A DNA stretch of 28,442 nt, taken from NCBI GenBank assembly GCA_036507655.1, contig DATCIS010000010.1, positions 1 to 28,442 on the forward strand. Direction: 5' to 3'. The DNA is from 2-01-FULL-49-22 sp036507655 (lineage in GTDB: Bacteria > Patescibacteriota > Saccharimonadia > Saccharimonadales > UBA10212). Position 1 is the first letter of the stretch, and each line of letters starts with the position of its first letter. Positions 7,130-14,329 of the stretch are shown here, piece by piece. The position numbers and the translations under genes were made by a program. Under the pieces are notes generated by a model, which saw only the letters and a program-made list of their open reading frames with translations, had not been told where the DNA came from and did no database searches.

Positions 7130-7193
7130 CAATAAGCAATCAACAAAGAACAATAAACAGCTCGACTCTATGCTTATTGTTTATCGCTTATTG
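7130..7193 (-). repeat. Nested AT-rich palindrome between dsbA and the Nramp gene
   Basis: Outer arms CAATAAGC (7130-7137) / GCTTATTG (7186-7193) and inner arms AACAATAA (7149-7156) / TTATTGTT (7174-7181) are each perfect 8-bp complements. The outer arm covers the dsbA stop codon. TTATTGTTT also recurs directly at 7174 and 7188. It could be an mRNA-end hairpin; it lacks a GC-rich stem. Confidence 0.5.
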
Positions 7194-7856
7194 TTTTTGG
7201 GCTATCGCGGCGTCAATTACCTGGGCAAATTTGTCGACGCTGGGATTGCCGTTGGCATCTGAGAGATCTTTATTCTCAATGTATTTGCCATCCAGGAAAA
7301 AGGTCGGCGTAGCTTGTGACTGGCCGGTCTTGGCAAAGGCTGCCAAATCAGCATTGATGGCGTCATTAACCTCTTTTTTGGCAAAATCGGCAGTGAACTT
7401 ATTGACATCCAATCCTACCTCTTGGGCGTATTGCTTGAAGAGTGAAAAGGCATTATTAGAGTTGGACCAAGCGTTCTGGTTTTCATACAGCTTGTCGTGC
7501 ATCTCGAAGTACTTGTTCTGCATGCCAGCGGCTTCGGCGGCACGGGCGGCGGCAAAAGCATTCGGATGAATACTCACCAGTGGCAGATTACGGAACTGGA
7601 AGTAAATATCCTGGGAAAAGCGGTCATAGACCTGTTTGAGCGTTGGCTCATAGACCGCGCAAACTGGACACTGGTAATCACCGTACTCAATCAGTGTGAC
7701 AGCTTTTTTACCTTCACCCTTGATATGGCTGGTCGGTTTTTGCTGGCTGTTGCTGGTATTTGTTGTATTGTTATCGTTTCCGATCTGGGTAATGACGAAA
7801 ATGCCTATAAAAATGGCGATAATCCCACCCAAGATTGCCAAGAAACGCTTGTCCAT
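7188..7856 (-). CDS. Membrane-anchored DsbA-family thiol oxidoreductase
   Basis: This 222-aa protein has an N-terminal signal-anchor (about residues 5-25), a Ser/Asn/Thr/Gln-rich linker, then a DsbA/BdbD-like thioredoxin fold with active site CPVC (C63-C66) preceded by EYGDYQ, a helical insert, and the cis-proline loop ATPTFF (P184). CPVC are its only cysteines. It would oxidise exported proteins and be re-oxidised by VKOR (165-569). The start is ATG 7856 because GGAGG (7861-7865) sits 4 nt upstream; the in-frame ATG at 7883 has no such site. The gene diverges from the CBS-domain gene at 7915. Confidence 0.93.
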   Translation of the reverse strand: MDKRFLAILGGIIAIFIGIFVITQIGNDNNTTNTSNSQQKPTSHIKGEGKKAVTLIEYGDYQCPVCAVYEPTLKQVYDRFSQDIYFQFRNLPLVSIHPNAFAAARAAEAAGMQNKYFEMHDKLYENQNAWSNSNNAFSLFKQYAQEVGLDVNKFTADFAKKEVNDAINADLAAFAKTGQSQATPTFFLDGKYIENKDLSDANGNPSVDKFAQVIDAAIAQKQ

Positions 7857-7902
7857 TAATCCTCCTATGTTCTCTTTTATCATATCACGCGAGCAATACG
7901 TG

Positions 7903-7908
7903 TAAGAT
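7903..7908 (+). promoter_or_regulatory. -10-like TAAGAT for the CBS-domain gene
   Basis: TAAGAT ends 6 nt before the GTG start at 7915. No Shine-Dalgarno is present at usual spacing, so the transcript would begin at or next to the start codon. Confidence 0.35.
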
Positions 7909-7914
7909 AGAGGC

Positions 7915-8946
7915 GTGAGGATAGCATTAGCAATTATCTTGGCAGTTTTTTTCTTGCTGGCTGTTCTGCTTGATAAGACGCTGCGTAATCTACCGGCTAA
8001 AGAATTACGCCGCCGCGCTCGGGCTCATCAAGACAAACGCGCGGCGGCAGTGTATAAATTGGCGGCGTTCAACCGCTCGGCTGAATTATTTTTGAGGTTG
8101 TTAGGCGTTTTAAGCGCTGCCGGCTTGATATTACTGGCTACAGATACTACCTGGTGGGTCGGTTTGGCAGTAGCATTAGTCATTGCTTGGCTGATGTGGA
8201 CTAGCCGTTTGCCAAAACCGATTAAAGGTTGGCGTCTAAGCTTGGCTGCATTGGCGGCACCATTTTTGACGGCAGCGGTGTCTTTTTTTCAACCCATTCT
8301 TGGCCGGATTACTGATTGGTCCAAGCGCGTAAGGCCGCTGTATCCGCCGACTAGCCTGTATGAAAAAGAAGACTTGTTGGAATTTTTGCGAATCCAGGCC
8401 CGGCAACCGGACAACCGGATATCTGAAGAGGAATTAAAAACCGCCCGAGGGGCGCTGAGCCTGAACGATAAAACCGTCAGCGATATCATGCTTCCACGGC
8501 GCAAAATCAAATGGGTGGCAGCCGGTGAAGCAATTGGCCCAATGCTCATGGACGAGCTACACCAGAGCCGCCAAACTCGATTCCCAGTTGTTAAGGAAGT
8601 TACCAAGGCCTCGAACCCGGAAATAGTCGGAACCCTATATCTTAAAGATCTGCTTGATCAATTGGAAGACAAAGGGCGCATCAGCGGCATCATGCACCCG
8701 GGCGTCGGCTATATCAATGAATCTCAGAATTTACGTAGTGCGCTCGACGGCTTTTTGAAATCAGGACAGTTACTGCTTGTGGTGGTCAACAATTTTGAAG
8801 AGGTTGTCGGCGCCGTCACTTTAGAAGACGTACTGCAGCAAATCCTCGTTGATAAGGTAAATGGCGAATTCGACCGCTACCATGATATCCGTTCGGTTGC
8901 CAGCCATATACGGGATCAGACTCATGACCAAGACGCCAACAATTAG
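7915..8946 (+). CDS. Membrane protein with CBS-domain pair, CorC/HlyC-related
   Basis: This 343-aa protein has an N-terminal membrane helix (about 3-18), a basic linker, a hydrophobic region (about 55-130) with further helices, then a cytoplasmic CBS pair. The CBS entry motif VSDIMLPRRKI resembles the VRDIMVPR of CorC/HlyC/CNNM-type proteins, followed by TRFPVV, VGTLYLKDLL, LLLVVVNNFEEVVGAVTLEDVLQQI. The usual CorC_HlyC C-terminal domain is absent and the membrane part does not look like a standard DUF21 domain. Such proteins are implicated in Mg/Co or Na handling with adenine nucleotide sensing; here that is inference. The start is GTG 7915. Confidence 0.8.
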   Translation: MRIALAIILAVFFLLAVLLDKTLRNLPAKELRRRARAHQDKRAAAVYKLAAFNRSAELFLRLLGVLSAAGLILLATDTTWWVGLAVALVIAWLMWTSRLPKPIKGWRLSLAALAAPFLTAAVSFFQPILGRITDWSKRVRPLYPPTSLYEKEDLLEFLRIQARQPDNRISEEELKTARGALSLNDKTVSDIMLPRRKIKWVAAGEAIGPMLMDELHQSRQTRFPVVKEVTKASNPEIVGTLYLKDLLDQLEDKGRISGIMHPGVGYINESQNLRSALDGFLKSGQLLLVVVNNFEEVVGAVTLEDVLQQILVDKVNGEFDRYHDIRSVASHIRDQTHDQDANN

Positions 8947-8977
8947 GTCTGTTCTCCGGATGAGCAGCCCGATTAGT

Positions 8978-9017
8978 GTCAAGGGTACCAGCCCTTGACC
9001 TAAATAGAGAGCTGGTA
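8978..9017 (+). other. Two mutually exclusive hairpins upstream of aspS
   Basis: GTCAAGGG (8978-8985) / CCCTTGAC (8992-8999) forms a perfect 8-bp hairpin with loop TACCAG. The loop plus one stem base, TACCAGC (8986-8992), is exactly complementary to GCTGGTA (9011-9017). The two pairings could compete or form a pseudoknot. No T run follows, so it is not a standard terminator. Confidence 0.5.
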
Positions 9018-9041
9018 GAATTACTTAACCGGCGAGCATTA

Positions 9042-9097
9042 CAAAATGTGAACCATTTTGGCAGGCATCGATGAGAAACCGCGAAGGGGTTTCTCAT
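9042..9097 (+). other. Two-hairpin element A upstream of aspS, possible diverged relative of B and C
   Basis: Hairpin 1 is CAAAATG (9042-9048) / CATTTTG (9054-9060). Hairpin 2 is ATGAGAAACC (9071-9080) / GGTTTCTCAT (9088-9097), 10 bp with a 7-nt loop. The order of hairpins, the CGATGAG-AAA entry to hairpin 2 and a GAAGGGG segment resemble the elements at 11407 and 15679, but ATTCATT and the A-G mismatch are absent. Confidence 0.4.
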
Positions 9098-9105
9098 GGT
9101 TGCTA

Positions 9106-9114
9106 TGGTAGAAT
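9106..9114 (+). promoter_or_regulatory. Extended -10 promoter of aspS
   Basis: TGGTAGAAT (TGn plus TAGAAT) ends 7 nt before ATG 9122, which predicts a leaderless aspS mRNA. The hairpin at 9071-9097 would then lie in the promoter DNA, not in the transcript. Confidence 0.55.
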
Positions 9115-9121
9115 AACACCG

Positions 9122-10435
9122 ATGGATAGAGTTTTGACGCGCGAAGTGGCCAAGCACGCCGGCTCACAGGTTATTTTGCGCGGTTGGCTGCATAAAAAAC
9201 GCTTGATTGGCGGCATCAATTTTATTTTGTTGCGCGACCGCGGCGGGATAATCCAAGTTGTCGTACAAGACGAGGCCGAACTGGAGAAACTACGAAGCTT
9301 ACAGGTCGGCACGGTGTTGTCAGTCATTGGTAAGGCTGTCGAAGAACAGAGAGCACCGGGCGGGGCAGAGGTCCACGAGCCTAAAATCACCGTCGAAATA
9401 CCCGTGCATGACGAACCGCCGATTGAAATCGATAAGCCTCTAAGCCATGAATCCGAGCACCTAGACACCCTGTTTGATAATCGTGTAATCGGACTGCGAA
9501 ACCTGCGTGAGCAGGCGATTTTTAAAATCCAAGCCGAGGTTGAAGAATCCATCAGCCGATATTTAAAGAGCCAGGATTTTGTGCAATTCAACTCGCCTAA
9601 GCTATTGCCGGGTGCCACTGAGGGCGGGGCAGAGGTATTTAAGCTCGATTATTTTGGCAAAGAAGCCACACTGGCCCAAAGCGCCCAATTTTATAAGCAA
9701 ATCATGGTAGGGGTTTATGAGCGGGTATTCGAAATCAACCCGACTTACAGGGCAGAACTATCGGCTACAACGCGCCATATGACCGAATTCATTACCATCG
9801 ATATGGAAATGGGCTTTATCACCTTCCCCGAATTACTTGACTCGTTAAGTAATTTGGTAAATTCGGTTGTGAACGACGTCTGGCAAAAATGCGAATCCGA
9901 GCTTAAGGCCTGGGATGCCAATAAACCGGTTTTATCCACCCAATTCCCGGCTCTCACCATGGCCGAAATCCATAAAAAATACACCGAGGCAACCGGCGAA
10001 GACACGACAAAAGAGTTGGACTTAATCCCCAAAGAAGAACGCTGGATTTGCGAATACGCCGCCAAGGAACTCGGCTCTGAAGCGGTTTTCGTCACCGAAT
10101 GGCCGGTGGCCGACGCCAAGTTCTATCACAAATTGTATGACGGCCGCCCTCACCTGGCTGAGCGCTTTGACCTGCTCCTGCGCGGCGTCGAAATCGCCAC
10201 CGGCAGTATGCGTGAGCACCGCTACGACAAACTAGTGGCGCAACTCAAAGAAAAGACCGGGGCTTCACCTGACGACGCCGGCTTCAAGTATTTCCTTCAG
10301 GCTTTTAAGTACGGCATGCCGCCGCACGGCGGTTTCGGCATGGGGCTCGAGCGACTAACCGAAAAAATCATCGGATTGAATAACGTCAAAGAAGCCACCC
10401 TCTTTCCGCGCGACATCAACCGATTATCACCTTAG
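9122..10435 (+). CDS. aspS: Archaeal-type aspartyl-tRNA synthetase, probably non-discriminating
   Basis: This 437-aa class IIb synthetase has an N-terminal OB-fold anticodon-binding domain (about 1-105) and a catalytic domain with motif 2 FEINPTYRAE and motif 3 GGFGMGLERL. GATEGGAEVF, LAQSAQFYKQ and the terminal ATLFPRDINRLSP are archaeal/eukaryal-type AspRS signatures; the bacterial GAD insertion (about 590 aa total) is missing. In the anticodon region H24 (GWLH) and P79 (RAPGG) match the residues associated with non-discriminating archaeal-type enzymes, whereas discriminating ones carry Trp and Lys. It may therefore aminoacylate both tRNA-Asp and tRNA-Asn, feeding GatCAB. An in-frame ATG at 9071 lies inside the hairpin; ATG 9122 fits family length and the promoter. 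Confidence 0.93.
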   Translation: MDRVLTREVAKHAGSQVILRGWLHKKRLIGGINFILLRDRGGIIQVVVQDEAELEKLRSLQVGTVLSVIGKAVEEQRAPGGAEVHEPKITVEIPVHDEPPIEIDKPLSHESEHLDTLFDNRVIGLRNLREQAIFKIQAEVEESISRYLKSQDFVQFNSPKLLPGATEGGAEVFKLDYFGKEATLAQSAQFYKQIMVGVYERVFEINPTYRAELSATTRHMTEFITIDMEMGFITFPELLDSLSNLVNSVVNDVWQKCESELKAWDANKPVLSTQFPALTMAEIHKKYTEATGEDTTKELDLIPKEERWICEYAAKELGSEAVFVTEWPVADAKFYHKLYDGRPHLAERFDLLLRGVEIATGSMREHRYDKLVAQLKEKTGASPDDAGFKYFLQAFKYGMPPHGGFGMGLERLTEKIIGLNNVKEATLFPRDINRLSP

Positions 10436-10442
10436 TTCAGCG

Positions 10443-10448
10443 TATAAT
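10443..10448 (+). promoter_or_regulatory. -10 TATAAT of the 287-aa membrane-protein gene
   Basis: A perfect TATAAT begins 8 nt after the aspS stop and ends 7 nt before ATG 10456. There is no room for a Shine-Dalgarno, so the predicted transcript is leaderless. No clear -35 is visible inside the aspS end. Confidence 0.6.
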
Positions 10449-10455
10449 CGTAAAT

Positions 10456-11319
10456 ATGGTGGAAAAGAGCAGCGCCGAAGAGGACTACCAGGAGCCAAAA
10501 AGCGGTTCCCCAATTGAGGACGCCGATTATCAGGCGGCTGGCAAGTCGACGGCTGATTATGCCAATTACGAAAAACCGCCAATGCCGCGCAATCCAATTT
10601 GGGCTAAACTTAAGCCCGGTCGTAAGCTCGGTGTAGTAGTCGCAGTTGTGATATTGGTAGCAGCTCTGGGCGGCGGGGGCTATTGGTTCTACAAGAATCG
10701 CCAATCTGATAGTAAGCCGGCTGAAACTTCACAAACCAACCAAAATTCAACGCCAGCGGCCGCAAAAATCACCACCGAGACCAAACACTACGATTCAGCC
10801 AACTTCAGGCTCGGCTTTGATTACCCCGGCAACTGGACGGCCAGTGAAGATAACGCCGAGCAAATAACCGTGCTCTCGCCAGGTATTAAACTGAAGGGGA
10901 CGGACGGCAAAGATGTAACTGGGCAAATCTATTTTCGCATCCGCGCCAAAGGCCAAAACTTAGAGGGTTTTGAGAACAATGCAGCCACGGCGCTGATGGC
11001 CTCGGAGAAAATCGCCTACACCAGCCCCACTCAAGTTCAGCGGGCCTCAACCTACATTAGTTTTTTGCGCTACGCCGAAAACAATGCCGGCTTGGATGCC
11101 GTTTATATAACCGGAGACTTAGGCTATGAGAAGGGCCAAACTGTTCCAAAGACCGATATCGAAAAGGTTGACCCAATTACTAGCATTGAATTTTATCTGT
11201 GCCCGAACAGCGGTTGTGTTGAACTTAGCGGGATTTATGGGATAGGCGAACAGACTTGGGAAGATGAAGATATTTCCGGCCCGCTCAAAAATATGCTCAC
11301 CTCACTTGTAATAAACTAG
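10456..11319 (+). CDS. Membrane-anchored exported protein, PsbP-like region
   Basis: This 287-aa protein has an acidic Pro/Tyr-containing cytoplasmic segment (1-57), one membrane helix (about 58-79), a Ser/Thr/Gln/Asn linker (80-105) and an outer domain. The outer domain opens with YDSANFRLGFDYPGNW, a pattern seen in PsbP-like or lipoprotein-type domains of unknown role, and contains exactly two cysteines (C249 and C254, CPNSGC), the only ones in the protein. It probably sits on the outer face of the cytoplasmic membrane. The two cysteines make it a candidate VKOR/DsbA substrate. Function unknown. Confidence 0.75.
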   Translation: MVEKSSAEEDYQEPKSGSPIEDADYQAAGKSTADYANYEKPPMPRNPIWAKLKPGRKLGVVVAVVILVAALGGGGYWFYKNRQSDSKPAETSQTNQNSTPAAAKITTETKHYDSANFRLGFDYPGNWTASEDNAEQITVLSPGIKLKGTDGKDVTGQIYFRIRAKGQNLEGFENNAATALMASEKIAYTSPTQVQRASTYISFLRYAENNAGLDAVYITGDLGYEKGQTVPKTDIEKVDPITSIEFYLCPNSGCVELSGIYGIGEQTWEDEDISGPLKNMLTSLVIN

Positions 11320-11406
11320 GAACCTTTATTGGCAAAGAGAAGAAGAGCGCTTATAGTTTAAGTGCAAACTCTATAGTAATGTTAAATAATTTAAGGGAAA
11401 AAGAGC

Positions 11407-11482
11407 AGCCCGCGCGGCGGATTCATTCCGCGCTCGGCGCGATGAGGAAAAACCGTAGGTTTGTCCTCATAGGGCGGTAGCC
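11407..11482 (+). other. Structured two-hairpin element, copy B
   Basis: Hairpin 1 has CGG/CCG closing an ATTCATT loop (11421-11427), one bulged base, then GCG/CGC. Hairpin 2 has outer ATGAGGA (11442-11448) / TCCTCAT (11464-11470), an A-G mismatch, inner AAACC/GGTTT and a 3-nt loop. CGGCGCGAT joins them and GGCGGTAGCC follows. Copy C (15679-15752) shares the framework while all variable stems change in a compensated way. It ends 5 nt before the ATG of the next gene. The 11320-11487 gap also holds a possible TATAGT -10 at 11372. Confidence 0.7.
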
Positions 11483-11487
11483 CCTCT

Positions 11488-13200
11488 ATGGACGAAGAAA
11501 AAAAAGACCAACCTCAACAACCATCGGCCGAGCAGCCGGAAGAATCGCCGCCACCCAAGGCGACCGTCATGAGCAAATCGTATTGGCGAAGGTTGCGTAA
11601 CTGGTACCTTTTCAATAGGAAATGGACAATACCAGCCACGGCAGTTTTGATTCTGTTGCTTTTGGTGGCTGTTCCGTGGACACGCTACAAGGCAGCCGGA
11701 ATAGTTGTTAAGAAAAATTTTACGGTTGAAGTTCTAGACTCCACAAGCCGCACTCCGGTAAGTGACGCCACTGTTAGAGTCGGTTCGCTCAGCTCCCATA
11801 CCGACGGTAATGGCCGGGCTACACTTCGTCTAAGCGCCGGGAACCACGCCGTTTTGATTAGTAAAAAATACTATAAAGAGCGCCAGGCGAATGTGCTGGT
11901 GCCGATTTTGAGTCAAAAATCCACACCCGCCATTGAGGTAGAGGCCACTGGCCGGCAGGCTAAAATCGTCGTCAAAAACCTTATAACGCAAAAGCCGCTG
12001 GGTGACGTTGATATCAAGGTGGCCGATATTAACGCCAAAACCGACAAGGATGGCGAGGCTGTGGTTGTGCTGCCGGTAGGGACAGATGAACAAAAAGCCA
12101 CCTTGGGGTTGAAGGGCTATAACGATTCAGCGGTCACCATAGAGGTTAGTAGCCTGGAAGTCATAGAAAATAATTTTGCGCTTACACCAGCTGGCAAGGT
12201 TTATTTTTTAAGTAAGCGCACCGGTAAACTCGATCTGATGAAGGCCAACTTAGATGGCACTGAAGCCAAAGTTGTGCTGGCTGGGACTGGCAGCGAGCGT
12301 GATTACGATACCGCACTTTTGCCGTCGCCTAATTGGAAATACGTGGCTTTAGTTGCCCGGCGCTCCACAGCTTACCCAACGCCGCAGCTTTACGTTTTAT
12401 CAACCGCAGAAGATAAGCTGCTGGATGTAGACAACGGGGATGTTGACGTAAGCTTAGTTGGTTGGAGCGGCGATAATTTAATCTACACTATCAGCCGCCG
12501 CGACCTGCCAGAGTGGCAAACCGGTAAGGATAAGTTAAAAAGCTACGACGCTGGTAGCGGCAAAAGTACATTGCTTGACCAAATCTCAGCTACCGGCGAT
12601 GCCGCAGCCTCAGCCTACGAATATTACGCCTTTACGATGGTGTCAGGCGAAAATGTCGTCTATAGCAAGAGCTGGTTCCCTTCAGACGAAGCTATGGCTG
12701 ATGAGCTGCTCAATGCCAAAAAAAGTAGCTTATCTATAATCTTATCAAGCGGACAGGGGTATAAGCCGGTGGCCACCTTTGACGCTCGAGACAATATCCA
12801 ATATTCGAGGCACAGCCCCTCGGCGGTATATATTTGGCAGCAAGCCGGTGATGCCGCCAATTTTTTTAATTACACCGTTGGTTCGTCAGCGCCGAAGTCA
12901 ATAGCCATTAACGAAGAAAGTTTCTACGATTCATACCGGATTTTCTATCTCTCGCCTTCTGGCAAGAAATCACTTTGGGCCGAGAGCCGCGATGGAAAAT
13001 ACACAATTTTTGTGGCTGATGCCAATGGTCTTAATCCGGCGACAATCGCTTCACTGACCCAGTACAACGCTCACAGTTGGTTTAACGACGAGTACATATT
13101 AACCACCAGAAAAGACAGTGAACTGCACATTATGAACGCCGGCGGCGGTGAGCCGGTCAAAATTACCGATTTTCAACCCACGACCTACAGTGGATACTAA
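11488..13200 (+). CDS. Anchored surface protein: two Ig-like/carboxypeptidase-regulatory domains plus beta-propeller
   Basis: This 570-aa protein has a charged Pro/Glu/Gln-rich cytoplasmic tail (1-45), a single membrane helix (about 47-64), then two repeats of a CarboxypepD_reg/PEGA-like beta-sandwich (about 77-150 and 152-220), each with the pattern VxxxxxxxPLxDVxVxVxxxxxxTDxxGxAxxxLPxG. The rest (about 228-570) consists of TolB/WD40-like propeller strands such as GKVYFLSKRTGKLDLMKANL and a late LWAESRDGKYTIFVADANG. The protein appears to have no cysteines. It is probably an exterior scaffold or recognition protein. ATG 11488 has no Shine-Dalgarno and stands directly after structured element B. 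Confidence 0.78.
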   Translation: MDEEKKDQPQQPSAEQPEESPPPKATVMSKSYWRRLRNWYLFNRKWTIPATAVLILLLLVAVPWTRYKAAGIVVKKNFTVEVLDSTSRTPVSDATVRVGSLSSHTDGNGRATLRLSAGNHAVLISKKYYKERQANVLVPILSQKSTPAIEVEATGRQAKIVVKNLITQKPLGDVDIKVADINAKTDKDGEAVVVLPVGTDEQKATLGLKGYNDSAVTIEVSSLEVIENNFALTPAGKVYFLSKRTGKLDLMKANLDGTEAKVVLAGTGSERDYDTALLPSPNWKYVALVARRSTAYPTPQLYVLSTAEDKLLDVDNGDVDVSLVGWSGDNLIYTISRRDLPEWQTGKDKLKSYDAGSGKSTLLDQISATGDAAASAYEYYAFTMVSGENVVYSKSWFPSDEAMADELLNAKKSSLSIILSSGQGYKPVATFDARDNIQYSRHSPSAVYIWQQAGDAANFFNYTVGSSAPKSIAINEESFYDSYRIFYLSPSGKKSLWAESRDGKYTIFVADANGLNPATIASLTQYNAHSWFNDEYILTTRKDSELHIMNAGGGEPVKITDFQPTTYSGY

Positions 13201-13250
13201 ACAGCATTCTGGCTTATGCTACACTTCTAGATTAGAGGGGGATTAATTTA

Positions 13251-13691
13251 ATGAATCCGCCATCTTCGCAGGCACCAAAGACTGGTCCGACGCTCGTACG
13301 TGACGTTACACCTCCGACTGAAATCAACGCCGAGATTGTCAGTGATATTCCGGTCAGGAATCCATTAGGCACTAACCCGTCCAACCCGCAGCCGCTAAAA
13401 GGCCCGGTGGCCCAGATTTTCCAGCCGACAAATAAGCCGCCAGCCAACTCCGGCGACCAAGAGCTGGATTATATTCTCAAAGATGTAAACAGCTCCGTAA
13501 AGCGATCGGAGAACTCTATCGAAGCCAAATTCGAGCACTTGAGTGGTGTCCGCAAAAAGGTAGCTGTAAAAAAGGCAAAAATCAACGAAGCCCATCATGG
13601 CTCACCGCCGATTATCGCGACCATAGTGGCCTGTATGGTAGCTTTGCTACTTACCGCCGCGGTTTTCTATGTTTATCGCAATGGCTATTGA
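13251..13691 (+). CDS. Proline-rich tail-anchored protein, unknown function
   Basis: This 146-aa protein has a low-complexity Pro/Asn/Thr-rich N-terminal half, a short basic helical stretch (RKKVAVKKAKINEAHH) and one C-terminal membrane helix (about 119-141). It would be tail-anchored with the N-terminal part cytoplasmic if the positive-inside rule holds. A good Shine-Dalgarno GAGGGGG (13235-13241) lies 9 nt before ATG, with TATGCT at 13215 as a possible -10. Its stop codon lies just before the start of the MBL-fold gene, so the two are probably co-transcribed. I do not recognise a family. Confidence 0.65.
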   Translation: MNPPSSQAPKTGPTLVRDVTPPTEINAEIVSDIPVRNPLGTNPSNPQPLKGPVAQIFQPTNKPPANSGDQELDYILKDVNSSVKRSENSIEAKFEHLSGVRKKVAVKKAKINEAHHGSPPIIATIVACMVALLLTAAVFYVYRNGY

Positions 13692-13693
13692 AG

Positions 13694-14329
13694 ATGAAAA
13701 TCACCAAATTCGTTCACTCATGTCTTTTGATAGAATCCCCCGGGATCAATGCGCTAATAGACCCAGGCAACTATACCTGGGGTAGCCACTTACTCCGAGT
13801 CGATAGATTACCCGTGCTCGACTACGTCGTTATCACTCATGAGCACCCGGATCATTACGATGAATATGGCCTCAGGGAGCTTAGTAGGCATTTTCCTCAC
13901 GCTGCCATTATCACCAACACTGACTTAGCCAATAAAATCGCGACTCTCAAGCTACCAAACCCGGTACGCGCCGGCAGCGAAGATAATCTAACAGTGTTTG
14001 AGGCCAAGCACGAGCCATTGCCGCTGGCTACTCCGAATGTTTTAAACATCGGCGTACATGTGGCTAATAAGTTGACCCACACCGGCGACTCTTATGATTT
14101 GCCACAATCGCGTGAAGTTCTGGCACTGCCTCTGACCGGGCCGTTTGCCAGCTATAGGCAAGCGCTTGATATTATCGTCAAACTTAAACCCCGGGTTGTT
14201 TTACCGATTCATGACTGGGAATGGCACAAAGCTGCACGCCAGAACCGATACAGTCGTGCGAAGCAGCTGCTCAATAAGTACAATATTGAATTCATCGAAC
14301 TGGAGAGCGGCGACCCAGTCGAGCTCTAA
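13694..14329 (+). CDS. Metallo-beta-lactamase-fold hydrolase, UlaG-like
   Basis: This 211-aa protein is of the compact UlaG-like MBL type. It starts MKITKFVHSCLLIE, as such proteins do, then LIDPG, the metal motif HEHPDH (H49, H51, D53, H54), a TGDS segment carrying the bridging Asp, and a terminal LPIHDWEWH with the last His. It probably binds two metals and hydrolyses a phosphodiester, lactone or similar bond in the cytoplasm; the substrate cannot be told. ATG 13694 is 2 nt past the previous stop; TTG 13688 would overlap that stop and add 2 residues. It overlaps murC tail-to-tail by 4 nt (CTAA). Confidence 0.87.
   Translation: MKITKFVHSCLLIESPGINALIDPGNYTWGSHLLRVDRLPVLDYVVITHEHPDHYDEYGLRELSRHFPHAAIITNTDLANKIATLKLPNPVRAGSEDNLTVFEAKHEPLPLATPNVLNIGVHVANKLTHTGDSYDLPQSREVLALPLTGPFASYRQALDIIVKLKPRVVLPIHDWEWHKAARQNRYSRAKQLLNKYNIEFIELESGDPVEL

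Noticed and set aside
9071..9121. Upstream ATG of aspS (17 extra residues)
   Set aside because: The codons fall in hairpin 2 and across the extended -10; family N-termini match ATG 9122.
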